A DNA stretch of 64,000 nt, from assembly GCA_015698045.1 (NCBI GenBank), contig BLAL01000252.1, forward strand, positions 806,001 to 870,000, given 5' to 3'. The position numbers were made by a program, and so were the translations under genes. Shown here in pieces: positions 33,779-46,067 of this stretch. Source of the stretch: Rhizophagus clarus (Eukaryota; Glomeromycota; Glomeromycetes; Glomerales; Glomeraceae). The number at the start of each line of letters is the position of its first letter. Position 1 is the stretch's first letter. The notes under the pieces were generated by a model. It did not search any database. It saw only the letters and a list, made by a program, of their open reading frames with translations, and was not told where the DNA came from.

Positions 33779-36671
33779 ATGCCAACAGCGGTAACGCATT
33801 TCAAAACAAACATCTATGAATGTCTTGAAGCTTTGCCTAAACCTACACTTGATCAACTTTATAAAGAACCAGCTACTTGTTTGGCTATTTTCAGGTCTGC
33901 TTTTATTTTTTTGAATTTGTTTAGAATAGTGTAGCAAGCAATGTAAATGTAGTTCAGGTATTTCTGAAATTTAGTTAGACTTACGATTTAATAGCTTACG
34001 CTTGTATACCATTATGAAATATATAGCTATATTATCGTTGTTGTTGTGCAAGTTGTATATTATGAGATTTTGGGTGATATATAGTGTTTGAACTCTGATT
34101 GCACTTCAACGACAATAATGAGTTTGAAATTTCATTATTCCTCGCTGCGTGAACTATTAATTAATACATTTCAAAAAATCTTGTTAACTTTTTATTTCGT
34201 GTTTTTATGAGAATTATTTTATTCTTGGAGGGAATATTATTTCAATGAACTTTGAACAAGTTGAGAGTGGGGGGATGTATTTTATTTATTTTATTTACTT
34301 TCAAAAGGGAACTTTTAATCTTTTTCTTGCTGACTTGATTTCTTTTTTTTTCTTTTTTTTCTATCACTCCTCTGCCCAATAATATTCGATTTGGAATTTG
34401 ATTGAATAAAAAATTGTACCTTTAATAAAAACAATAAAATATTTTATTCTCTGAAATATATATATGTTACCAACTTTACTATTGTTTATATATATCAAAT
34501 CAATTTCAATTCCACAATTTATTGGAATAACTAATTAATTAAAAAGACTTTTACCACCATTGGCAAGACAGTTTGTAATGTCATTATTATTCACACAACC
34601 AATTAGTCCTGTTAATTTAACACAATCAGATTTAAGATTATGGGTGAAAAATGAAGAGGAAGCTTTAGCGTATGCATCAGAAATAATTTTTCTTATTTTT
34701 GTATCTTTTTTATTCTTATTAACTTTTTTTTTTTTTTTTATCAAAAGTAAATTTCATGAAGCGTTAGAGAAATTATCAAAATTAAGTATAATGACAACAG
34801 ACAGCTCTGGATATATTCAAATGAATAGTTCGTTTCGAGAACGTTTTCAAGATTGTTTAACGGGAGGGTAAATAATATCATCTTTATTTTACGTATTAAA
34901 TTTTTTATAATTATTCTAAAAAAAAAACAAAATAATTTTTAAGAGGGGATCATCAGAGTTTTGGAGTGTCATGTGAAAGACCGGCAAAAGATAAACCAGA
35001 TATAGCATTCTTGGATAAACATGCAATGAAACAATGGGAAGAAATTTTACATTTTATGGTTGGGACTGAAAGTACAAGACAACCTAGTGCGGCTGTACTA
35101 AAAGTCGTTACTAGAGCTAAATTAATGAAAGAAGGGTAAAAACAAGAATCAAAAAATTTTTTATCCGAAGATTAATTTCAAATTAACGATTGAATTTTCT
35201 GATAGGAAAGATAAACAACTTATGATTACGAATAAAGGATTTCAATTTTTATTACAAGATGTTAATACTCAAGTATGGGCGTTTTTAATTCAATATTTAG
35301 ATATTGCTGATGAGGTATGATAAACTACATTTCTTAAAGAATTTTGAAATTGAAAACATTAATTATAGTTATTTTATTTAGTTATTACACATGAATGTAG
35401 TTGAAGTATTAAACTTTTTTTTCATGTTGGGAAGTCTAGAATTAGGAATGGTAAGCATGTAGTCTTTTATGCAAATTAACATCAATTCATCGCACCATCC
35501 TTATCAAAGAACTTCAACAAAAAGGAACAATCCAGATATTCTATTTATTCTAATTATTCAGGAAGATTTTCATTTATGTTTTATGTTATTTAGGATTATT
35601 CAGTTGAAGCGTTAACTCCAACTCAAAAACAATTACTTGATGATTTGGCTAATTTTGGTCTAGCATACCGTAGGAAGGTATAGGTTATATGATCGTAAAC
35701 TTTCCATCTTACATGCATGTCCCTTTATCTTAGTTTTTACTGCTTTTTAATGATGAATTAGAAAGGATCATCAAGATATTATCCAACTAGGCTTGCAACT
35801 ACATTAACATCTGGAAATTCAGCTGTAGTATCATCAGCTGTATCATCTAATACAAGTACGACAACTGGCGATGATGGAGCTACTGAACAAGGATTTATTA
35901 TAGTTGAAACCAATTATAAACTTTACGCGTATACAGGTAAATCAAAAAAAAAAAAAAAAATTAAATGAAATTTAGAGCCTTCTTAAATAATGTGTGTTTG
36001 TTTAACAAAGATTAGAAAATTTTTTTTTACAGAGTCAAAATTACAGATTTCAGTATTGAGATTATTTTGTGAACTTCAAACCAGATTTGCAAATATGGTG
36101 TATGCTTTGATTACACGCGATAGTGTTAGGAAAGCGTTAAAGCATGGTATCACTGCTAATCAGGTACTGAAAAGTTTGTCTTCAACTTTTATTTTGAAGA
36201 TGGTTTATTGACCTGTTTCTTCTAATTAGATCATTTCATACTTGACAAGTCATGCACACCCTCAAATGAAGAAACAAATTCCCTTATTACCACCGACAGT
36301 TGTAGATCAAATTCGATTATGGGAAATGGAACGTAACCGATTGGTAGCAACCGAATGTGAGCCTAATTTATAATAAAGATTTCTTTTATTGATTATTCTT
36401 TTAACATTTCTCTGTCTTTCAAGGCCACTTATATAAAGAATTTCGAAATCAAGGAGATTATGAGATGGTATTAAGACATGCAACGAATTTAGGATTTGTA
36501 ATTTGGTCTAATGCAAAGAAGCGGATGTTCAGTGTAACAGAAGAAGGACATGAACACGTTAGAAATTATATAAAGAAGAAAATTGCTCAAAGAAAAACTA
36601 ATGGTGGTGGTGGTGGCGAAGCTGGTAGTGGTATTGGCACTCCTAATAATGGTAGCCCTTCTGTACGTTAG
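33779..36671 (+). CDS. TFB2: TFIIH core subunit Tfb2/p52 (GTF2H4)
   Basis: TFIIH p52 anchors and stimulates the XPB helicase in transcription initiation and nucleotide excision repair. Eleven exons join in frame to 497 aa: 33779-33894, 34547-34669, 34748-34867, 34944-35135, 35206-35314, 35382-35450, 35594-35677, 35762-35936, 36033-36163, 36230-36356 and 36424-36671. Diagnostic stretches are [128 protein letters not shown] and, near the end, [20 protein letters not shown] with the Tfb5-binding fold. The C-terminal ~20 residues are Gly-rich. Intron 1 (652 nt) is far longer than the rest. Confidence 0.95.
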
Positions 36672-37187
36672 TCTTTCGTGTATATGATCATGCTAAAATT
36701 CTTTTCGCTTTCGCAATTAACCACTGAACTAGAAGAACAAAAAAACAAGTGTGCTTACTATATTTTTATTATTATCTAGAACATTAAGATCATAAAATCA
36801 TAAGGTAATAATTTATTCAAAGAACATACATTTATTTTCGCATATGCGGATTACGAATTTTAATATTAATAATAAAATGTGCGAAACAATTGATTTTTCC
36901 ACTTTCTTAAAAACTATCTTGACAACAGCTTTTGAATTTAGAAAACATTTTTTTCTCATTTGTAAAGTCTTTTCCAGACTTGATATTATATTTCTCATTA
37001 TAAATCGACCACGTTTTAAATTAAACCCGTATTACAATCTAAAATTTTACTGTTCATAATAATTACAACAAAAATTAACTTTTCTAATAAATAATGTCCA
37101 TAAAGAACATATTAAGCAGACGCTAAAACGATCAAATTATACTAATAAACGCTAATTATCTATGTGTATGGATTGATTACATAATCT
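36672..37187. other. intergenic, convergent 3' flanks
   Basis: It lies between the stops of TFB2 (+) and the ArfGAP gene (-). AT-rich 3'-UTR-like DNA with short frames on both strands that mirror each other. No gene is supported. Confidence 0.6.
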
Positions 37188-38929
37188 CTAATAATTAACA
37201 CGATTCTAAATTAAGATTAAAAATTAGAATTTATAGTTTAAATAATTTAAATAATTAGTAGATTATAATTACTAACCTGTATATCAGATAAATAATCTTT
37301 TAGTTTTTCACTACCTTTTTCAACAACATTTTTAATACTCTCGTAATCAGAAGCAGCCTGACCAATAAATTTACGTGCAAAATCTCTTGCATTAATTTCT
37401 ATTCCAGTTAAATCGAGACTTTCTCTTTGAGAAACATCGTTATCTTCTCTGCCAAAATATTGGTTGGAAGATATAGAACTAGCGCCTTCAAATTGTTTTA
37501 GCCGATCTGAGGCAGCTGGTAAAGCATCTGGATCATAACTATGACGACCAAAATATTGATCTGAAGAAATAGATTTCTGATTTCCAAATTTTTGACGTGC
37601 ATAACTATTATCCATTGAATCTAATAATTTATATAAGTTATCAAGAGAGATCACCAAGGAAAGAGATAAAAAAAAATTTACCATCTTGAACTTGTCTACT
37701 TGAATCATTCGAATTAATAGAACCAAATCCAACGTATCTTGAATTAGTAGATTCTTCAGTCTTTGTAGATGATGATTTTAAACTACTTGGAACAGTACCA
37801 AATCCTAGTCTTGAGAAACCCATACCGAGTCTCTCAATATCCTCACTTTTTCTTTTATCATCGGTGTCTAGTCCACCTCCGGATGTAGATTGTGTACTAT
37901 CATTGTACATTAAACGAGAACTAAAAGACCTTCGATCTTCTGAGTTGCGGTTTGGTTCAGCATCAATTTCTTCTTCACTTTTTACCAAAGAATTAATCAA
38001 TTCTTCCTCTTCCTTGGCTTTTTGTTCAGCTTCTTCAATATCAACCTTTTGAAGTTTTACCGCACCTAACCCCATTTTTGATTTTTTGGGTCCTTTCCCA
38101 CGAGCTGAAATATTAGATTTTGTAGTTGCCTTTGATTTTACTAAAATAGGCCCATTTGAAGTTGTTTTAATATGGGAATTAGCACTGGTAATTTTTTCTG
38201 ATGAAGGAGGTTTTTCATCGTTTTCCTGAACAAAAGAATCAAAAAAGTTATCCTCCTTTTTTGCATTATTTGTCTGCTCCCACTCATGGTGTTCAATAGT
38301 AAAAACGGAATTTCTATATAGATAAGTTGCATAAACAATGTATTAAACTACATATAGACAAGGATTAAATAATAATTAACCGAACCTGTAACTTACTTCA
38401 AAGCATCATCCTTAGCTCGGGCTTCAATTATTTTCTTGTACTTATTTGCAACATCAGAACCATATCTCGATTTTGCATCCTTGTTCAATAATTCAGGACG
38501 TTTAGCAGTATGAATAATATATTCCTTGAATGCTTGATTGCCTCCAACTTTCATGGTTCGTAACTGATCCCATGTCCACGAGTCTAACGAAATTGATCTG
38601 AATTTACAATTAAAACTGTTAATTAAAATAACACACGAAATCGTGAGCTAATTAAAAAATATATCATACCTCACAAAACTGATGTGAACCCCAAGGTTTC
38701 TATGTACTGAAGAGCAATCTAAGCAAAGATATATTCCAAAACTAACGCTTGACCAGGAAGGATTTTTGGCTTGACAATCGAAACACATCTAAAAAAAATG
38801 TGAACAATATTAATTATCTGAAGCTTGCAATAATTGTGATTATTTTAAAATGAATTGTACTTTATTCGCCCTATCTGAAACTAATTTTTTGAATATTTCA
38901 TCAATTTGAGCCTTAGTTGGTTCTGACAT
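37188..38929 (-). CDS. GLO3: ArfGAP of the Glo3/ARFGAP2-3 type
   Basis: A GTPase-activating protein for Arf1 on COPI vesicles, working in Golgi-to-ER transport. The ArfGAP zinc finger is complete: [20 protein letters not shown] followed by [20 protein letters not shown] (C-x2-C-x16-C-x2-C with the arginine finger). [20 protein letters not shown] follows. The tail has the repeated Glo3 motif ([16 protein letters not shown]) and an amphipathic end, [20 protein letters not shown]. The last exon I infer is 37,205-37,188, giving DIQNRVNY and a stop. Reading on without that splice would add VSNYNLLII instead. The start is the ATG of [19 protein letters not shown] at 38,929. Confidence 0.93.
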
Positions 38930-39471
38930 GTTAATTTAGATCTTTATATCGGATACAAAATATGTAAAGATTTTTTCTGACAATACAGTTTATATTAGCA
39001 ACAAAATATTTTGGAAAAATTCTAGGGCATTTTATTGCTAAGTGTAAGTCTACCATTGGCCGACAAAAAAAAATAGCTTAAATAAGTAAATAGCGGTAAA
39101 ATTTAGTCTTAACATATAGATGCCAAATTATGTTTTAAAACCAAGTTTAGCAAATTTAGTATTTCTGAATATATCTCACGTTAGAAAAAAAAAATTGGCT
39201 ATAAAATAAGTTATTTCAAATTGTAAGATGGTATATTTTTTTTATTATTCAAAGACTGTCACATTACAGAAAGATAATTTTGTTATTATATTGTATGGAA
39301 GAAAAGTTCTCAGCTTTTTAATATAAATATATACATATATTTTTTAAATTTGCTATATCACTACCTAAATTCCAATAAAATAAAAAATAAAATATAAAAA
39401 TAGGTGAATAAAAGATAAGAAAAACTTTTTATAACTGCTATTTAATCGCCGACAAGTATGCAAAGTCTTTT
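38930..39471. other. intergenic between GLO3 promoter and eIF3a 3' end
   Basis: AT-rich DNA holding the GLO3 promoter and the eIF3a 3' UTR. No frame or RNA gene is seen. Confidence 0.6.
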
Positions 39472-42400
39472 TTACTCTTGATTTTTACCACGTCGCTTTC
39501 CTTTAGTAACTGGGATAAACCCATCATCATCTGTTTCAATGGGTCTACCTGACGGAACTGGTGTTTTTGAATTGTTTTCAGATCTAGCCAACGATTCATC
39601 ACGTTCGGAGGATATCGTTTGATCCTCTTCGGGCTCATCATGATATTGATCATCTTGATCATCTAATCTTTGTTCTTGTAAAGTATCTGTCCAAAGCCCG
39701 GATGAAATGCTTTCCGTTCCAGAAGATTCTGTTTGTCTGGCACGTGACCTCCAGCTACCCTCTGATTTCTCCGATTTCAAAATTCGTGTAGGTCCTCGAG
39801 ATGATGTTTCTAAATCATCAGTGTCCTTTCTCCAAGAATCTTCACGGCTCTTTGTTGAACGTTCTCCACGATCTGATGGTGGAGGGCCACTACGCCTCCA
39901 TGAACCCTCTTGTTTAGAACTGGATTCCTCACGGTATGACGATGTTCGACGACCTTCAGTGGAAGTTCTCCAACTTGATTCAGACCGACGCCATGTTTTT
40001 TCTTCACTTGTTGAGCCTCGCCCTGAATCTGATCGACGCCATTCCGTTTCCTCAGTTGTAGTACGTCGTGAAGGCTCGGTTCTTCGTTTTTCCGTATCTT
40101 CACTAATGTTACGCCCAGAATCAGATCTACGCCATTCTGGCTCTTCTTGACGAACACGTCGTGATCCATCTTCCGGAACAGTACCTCGCCCTGATCCGCT
40201 TCGACGTAACGACCAGGCACCACTCTCTTCACGACCAGTTTGTTCAGTAGAACGGCGCCAAGTTATAGTTTCAGATGCAGTGCGTTTATTCGGAGGAACA
40301 TAACCACTGCCTGTCCCTCGTCGAGCGGGTTCATCTTTTTCTCGTTCTTCCTCAATTCTTCTTTGTTCAGCTTCACGATCACGCTGTTTTATTTTTTCTT
40401 CGGCCAAACGTTCTGCTTCACGCTGCTTGGCAGCTTGTTCTTCAAATTTCCTATTAGGTTATGAAGTTAGCAAAATGCTTTACGAAAAAAGGACTCAAAT
40501 TTGATATTAATTAATCATTACTTCTTCATAACAGCTTCTTTCGCAATACGTTCTTGTGCAGCACGCTCCTCCTCTAAAAATTACGCGGGAAAAGTGAATT
40601 TATAATAAATTTACTTAATAATCATTTTACAGATTCACGTACCTTCTTTTTGGCGCAGTTCTTCTTCTGCTGCTTTTCTCTTCGCCTCCTCTTCCGCTTC
40701 TTTTCTCCTACTTTCTTCCTCTTTCTTAGTTCTATATAATTGTCGTCGTCTCTCTTTTTCTTCTTCAATTTTATCTTGAGCAGCTCTTCTACGTTGTTCA
40801 AATTCTTCAAATCGTTTGCTTTCAATTTCTTTACGGTATTTTTGATAATCTGGCAAGATTCTCATTAACCTCGCTTTCACCTTTAGATCTTCGGCGTGCT
40901 TATCAGCGGCCATTTCGAGTTGTAATTTGCGGGCAGTTTCATGATAAGCTTTGTCTGCTTTTCTTTGTCGCTCATAATCTTTTTCAAGTAGAGAAATTTC
41001 TTCTTTACGATAAGCGCGTTCAAGATGATCCATACGTTTAGCAGTGGCTCTAAGCCGTTCATTAAGCTCTCGTTTTTCCTTTTCAAGCTGAGCAACTTGG
41101 AGTTGGACCAAGCTGTCTGTGTCCAAATTTTCCAAATCCTGGTAAATAAAATAAAATAAACAAATAAACAAATAAATATGTTAAGTGAATAAAAATAGTC
41201 ATTTAATTTACCTCAATTTGAACATTAAAATTCTTAGCCTTCAGAGACTCCGCTATTTTACGAGCTTCCTCCTTATGAATAGCATCAATTTCACGTTTTT
41301 TCCTTTCTATTTCACGTCTCTTGGCATCTTCCAATTGGCGTTGTTTTAATTCCTCATCCCTTTGCTTTTTACGAATAGCTCGTTCTCTTTGTTCCTCCTT
41401 TTCTTTACGTACTAATAAAGTCTCTACTAATTCCCTTCTACGCTCAATAATAGCTTTACGTGCAAGGGCATTATTATGTTCCTCTTCCATACCAGCCAAA
41501 GCACGTGATATAGCTTGGGCCCTTGCTTCCTTTTTTGTTTGAATTATAGTAGGATCTATCATATGAACAGTAGTATAAAAGCATTTGGCAAGCTTTGAAA
41601 GTTGGTCCCGCATTCGATCAGCGGGTGAAGCTTGTAACTTAGCACCATCTGCATCAGCATTTTTGGAAGCCGCAAAAAGGTCAGTTTCAAATGTCAAACT
41701 TTTTGTAGCATGATCAATTCTAATAGAAAGCTCCCCTTTCTTACAACCATTCATAATAAATTTTTCAATAGTAGCAGCATCGTAATTATAAGGGGGTGCA
41801 AAAGAAGCGAGATTAATAACAAATTCAAGTTTAACAGTATCGTAAACTTGAGAGAGTTGTTGGAAAAGACGAGTCAAGATGACTTGATGTAAAGGTTTCA
41901 CATATTTTGCCATTTCAGAATCCTGAGCGAGGTGGGTCATAATTGGTTCAATCTTTTTACAAATCGATAAAGGATGAAATTGAACTTCTAAGATGTTGTA
42001 GAGGTCTTTTAATTCAGGACGCACACGTCGTAGTATATTTTTATTGAGCTATATAATAAAATTAATTAGCAATGTAGGGATTCAGAATTTTTAAATGTAT
42101 TAAATACTCACAGCTTCTTTTAATAACCCAGATCTAGTTGGTGAACGACTCATTCCTAGTAAAGCGGCAAGTTTATGAGTTTTACTTTTATTATCGTCAA
42201 TTTCAAGTAAACGAGTCTTAGAACTAGTAATGACAGGAATAGCGAGAGCAGATAATAAGACAAAAGAAGCCATTCGAGTATTTTCATCATCAGTTAAAGC
42301 TTTATTTTGAGCTCTAACTAAAGTGTAATATCTATTCCAAGCAGCAGCGTGAAATAAATAATTTTCGCTAACCAAAAATATTTTTGTCAATTTGTCATAG

Positions 42401-43707
42401 TAGTTGGCCATCATAACAGGCTTTGCTGGTCTTTTTGACATTGACAGTAAGTTATGAATATCTTCAACGGATCTAAATGCTTCTTGCCATAATTCTAATT
42501 CAACAGCTGCGTTCAGTTGATTAAACCTAGTATCCAAGTGACGTTGAAGACTTTCAGGTTCATTTAGATTTATGGAATGTTGTTGATGTGCATATTTTGC
42601 AATATTTTGAAGATGATTACGAAGAAGATCACAAAGACGGCGAAATTCAGTTTTTCGAGTATATTTAAGACAAAATTGGAATGCTTGATGTGCTGTTTGC
42701 TATTTATTAAAATATAAATTTAAATTTGTAAATGGTATTATAAATTGCAATATTTAACGTAATAAAGCTCACATACTTGATATAATATCTCCAAGCGGGC
42801 ATTATTTCTTAAAATGTCTAACACAGTCCTGTATGCTTCCCATAAGAACTTTAGCCAAGGAGTGACAACGGCCCTATCCGTCCTATCCTTACTTTGTTCA
42901 CCGCTTACTGTACTCAACATAATTGACTCTGGAGTTTCAGATGCCTCAAGATCATCAATAGCATCCAAAGTAATCTGATCGGCTTTTGCTTGAGCTGCAG
43001 TCACCTTTTCCTCAGAAAGTTCAATAAATTTTTTTATAACGAGCTACTCGAAAAAAATTTAGTTATAGAAGAAAAAAATATGAGAAATTAGATCGTTATT
43101 TAAATACAACATTATCAAAATTCACTGTGTGGAATTGTTTTTAAACAGCTATTTAATAGGGAGAAACAAGTCTTGCAATCCACTCACCTCTATGGTTGCA
43201 ACACTGGTATTTTGCGAGATATTTTTGTATTGATGTAAGCCTTCTTTAGCAGTTTTTCCTTTCCTCAAATTTACGCATAGTTCTACAAATCGGAGCATTA
43301 TTGGCTCTAATGCAACGAGAGGGGTGTTGCGTGACCGTTTGGAAATAACAATTTCGTGAAGAGATTGGAGAGCGGCCACATTTTGACCAACCGCAATTAA
43401 TTCTATTACAATTTAATTTAACCCAATGATTTTACAATGAAAATAATTCGATATAAAAGGATACGTTAATAAATGATTTTTTTTTTTTTTTTTGTTCTTG
43501 AGCGATTTATTTACTAAACAAAAGATTTATCTAAGTAATCACTCTTTAATCATGGCCATGTACAGTGCTTTATTTCAGCAATTAAAGGCTAAAAAAATTG
43601 ACCAATGAAAAAATAACTTGAAACTAAAATAGATCAAATGATTAATAAAGACAAATACCTTCTGCTCTTTTAAGAGCATTTTCGGGACGTTGATAAAATG
43701 GAGCCAT
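39472..43707 (-). CDS. TIF32: eukaryotic translation initiation factor 3 subunit A
   Basis: eIF3a is the scaffold of the eIF3 complex on the 40S ribosome, needed for mRNA recruitment and scanning. It starts [20 protein letters not shown] (ATG at 43,707) and ends [10 protein letters not shown] at 39,472. The N-terminal helical/PCI half is clear: [95 protein letters not shown], and the PCI end [19 protein letters not shown]. Then comes the long charged helix typical of the subunit ([40 protein letters not shown]). After about residue 800 a Ser/Arg/Glu-rich tail carries several WRRS units (EWRRSDSGR twice). It shares a 265-bp divergent promoter with eS8. Confidence 0.96.
39690..40330 (-). repeat. 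degenerate WRRS repeats in the eIF3a tail
   Basis: The eIF3a C-terminal exon holds at least five WRRS units ([17 protein letters not shown] twice, [16 protein letters not shown]) plus SLRRSGSGR and SWRKDT variants, spaced 13-35 residues apart in a Ser/Thr/Glu background. This region sits where animal eIF3a has its DDDR-type decapeptide repeats, but the unit is different. It is part of the host gene. Confidence 0.8.
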
Positions 43708-43972
43708 GGCTAAGAACGGCCAAGCAGGGGAAACTTAAACTTCCTGCGCTGAACGAAAACAAAAAAAATGGCTTCCACTTATCTCCCGTATTTGAAGATG
43801 GATGGCCTATATAAAAGATTTTTTGTTATGACGACTTTTAGAATTCGACGGATGATTTGTCGGACGCTGAGAAATCAGGTAGGAATTCTTATCGGTAACC
43901 TTAAAAAATTTTAAAGATCATAACTTTCTGATCAAAAGTTCTCCCTCTTCGCAAATTTGCAAGTTAGACAAC

Positions 43973-45030
43973 ATGGGTTAGTTATTCTTTATCCATCCAT
44001 ATTGATTATATCCAAATATATATTTAGATGACATTTCTTAACTTTCGATATAATCAATGAAGTATTTATAGTTTTCTAATACAATGATCGAAGACGAATA
44101 ATTGTAGCATATTGAACCAACTTGTAGTTTGACAACAGTTGTAAGGATATACTCTAATTATTTTGTGATCCAATTATAACACTTGAATAGGTATCAGCAG
44201 GGACTCCCGCCACAAACGTTCGCATACCGGTGCTAAGCGAGCTCAGTATCGTAAAAAAAGAAAATTTGAGTTGGGTCGTCAACCTGGTAATACTAAGCTT
44301 GGTCCTAAACGCATCCATGAAGTTCGTGTTCGTGGCGGGAACAAGAAGTTTCGTGCTCTTCGTCTTGATTCTGGAAACTTTTCTTGGGGTTCGGAAGCTA
44401 TTTCCAAGAAAACAAGACTCCTGGCTGTTGTTTATAACGCTTCAAACAACGAACTGGTTCGAACCAATACTCTCGTGAAAGGAGCCGTTATTCAAATTGA
44501 TGCTACTCCTTTTAGACAATGGTACGAAGCGCATTATGCTCAACCTATCGGTCGCAAAAAGAAGAAAGAAGGCCAAGTGAGAAATCGTTTATTTATTACT
44601 TAACTACTTTTATTAATAAAATAAATACAATGCAACTTTTATTGGACGCTCCCATTTATATGAAAATCATATCTTCATTTAATCCGTTAGTTGCGTTCGC
44701 TAATATAATAAATTATTTATTTATAAACAGGTTGAATCAGATGAATTGAATAAAAAGCGTTCCAATCATGTCCAACGAAAGGTTGATTCTCGTAAAGAGG
44801 AAGCTAAAATTGATGGTGCTTTGGAAGATCAATTTGTTACCGGTCGTTTATACGGTATGTATGATTTACTAGATGTTGGTTTCAAAATGTAATTCATAAG
44901 CATAAATTAATTTTATTTATTTTTAGCCATAATATCTTCTCGACCAGGTCAGAGTGGTCGTGCTGATGGATATATTCTGGAAGGGAAAGAGCTTGAATTT
45001 TATGTGAGAAAGATTAAATCAAAGAAATAA
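43973..45030 (+). CDS. RPS8: 40S ribosomal protein eS8
   Basis: A structural protein of the small ribosomal subunit. Exons 43973-43976, 44191-44576, 44731-44854 and 44927-45030 give 205 aa, the usual length. Exon 1 holds only ATGG; the protein then reads [80 protein letters not shown] and ends [13 protein letters not shown]. All are eS8 signatures. A one-codon first exon followed by a long intron (214 nt here) is a common plan for fungal ribosomal protein genes and often carries regulatory signals. A pyrimidine-rich CTCCCTCTTC lies just before the start. Confidence 0.98.
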
Positions 45031-45315
45031 AAAGTTTATATTGTTTAAATTGTTTAAAGAAATATTTTATTTTTCACCCCTATATTAAAAAAAACATATT
45101 GTATCTAATTTTCTATATAAATTTTTGGTCAATTTTTTAAAATAAATTTTCTGCATTACGAAAACATAATTGGGCGTTTTTGATAATCTACAGCTGATAT
45201 TGGAGATTAGATCAACAATTTCAAATAAATAGCCCAGACATCGAACATTAAATAAAGAAAAAAAAAATAAATTTTTTACACGAAAAAGTTTATTTAGGAA
45301 TAACGTTTAACAACG

Positions 45316-45751
45316 ATGAGCGGCTTTAACATTGTTTGGGTCGGCTGTGCTATTGCAGGTCTTGTTGCCATTTCTTACATTGTTATTCCCAAAGGGCCAA
45401 ACCAAACGTACATATTCTTTAATTTTTGTAATTGTGTATTATTACTCTCAAAATTAAATAGTAAACGCATTTATTTGTTTTCACATTAGGACGATTCGAA
45501 CATCCCTCATATTAAGTTTTATTTGCATTTATTTGATGTAAGTTTATTTATACATTTAACTCTTCGTTTCAAAATCTCGGATTAAAAAAAAAAAAAGTTA
45601 TCAGCTAGTCTTGTTTGTTTCTCAGTCCGTAATTTTACTTTTAGAAATGCTAAAGATTCTGACTTTTGATTAAATTTATAGGTGGGCAATTACTTATTTG
45701 TCTCAACTTCATCCTCTAATAGTCCCTAAAAAAAGTGCGGTAGAACATTAG
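45316..45751 (+). CDS. VMA9: V-type ATPase V0 subunit e (Vma9)
   Basis: A small hydrophobic subunit of the membrane V0 sector of the proton pump. Exons 45316-45407, 45490-45537 and 45682-45751 give 69 aa, the family's usual size. Two membrane helices are plain: GFNIVWVGCAIAGLVAISYI and SLILSFICIYLMWAITYLSQ. The pattern IPKGPNQT between them and YLSQLHPLIVPKK after the second helix are typical of subunit e. All three exons are too short to stand out as open frames, so the gene is easily missed. It lies 285 bp downstream of eS8 on the same strand. Confidence 0.92.
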
Positions 45752-46067
45752 ATATTTAAAATATCGGCTTCATTTATTATGAGCAATATGATATATAATT
45801 ATACTCTAAAAGAAATATTTATTTTTTTATTGAATTTACAAGGAATAGATTATCAGTTTAATGGGCTTTTCTGTGATGGGTTTTCGATTGTCCGGATTTA
45901 ATTATTTGTACTTTATCTTTTTTTTTATTAATCTTAATATTGTATTAAATGATTAGAATCATGAATCCTCAAATTTTATACATTTGTGTGTTTTATATAA
46001 GACTAGTCAAATATAATAGGTATGTTTAAAGCAAGATATATTTGGCTTTTCGTCTTAGGTGAATGAT
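45752..46067. other. intergenic between VMA9 and ORC3 stops
   Basis: AT-rich convergent 3' flank. No gene is seen. Confidence 0.6.

Noticed and set aside
39707-40232. Plus- and minus-strand frames of 140-147 codons over the eIF3a tail
   Set aside because: Shadows of the eIF3a coding exon, kept open by its repetitive codons.
44230-44749. Frames on the plus strand overlapping eS8
   Set aside because: Out-of-frame shadows of the eS8 exons and its introns.
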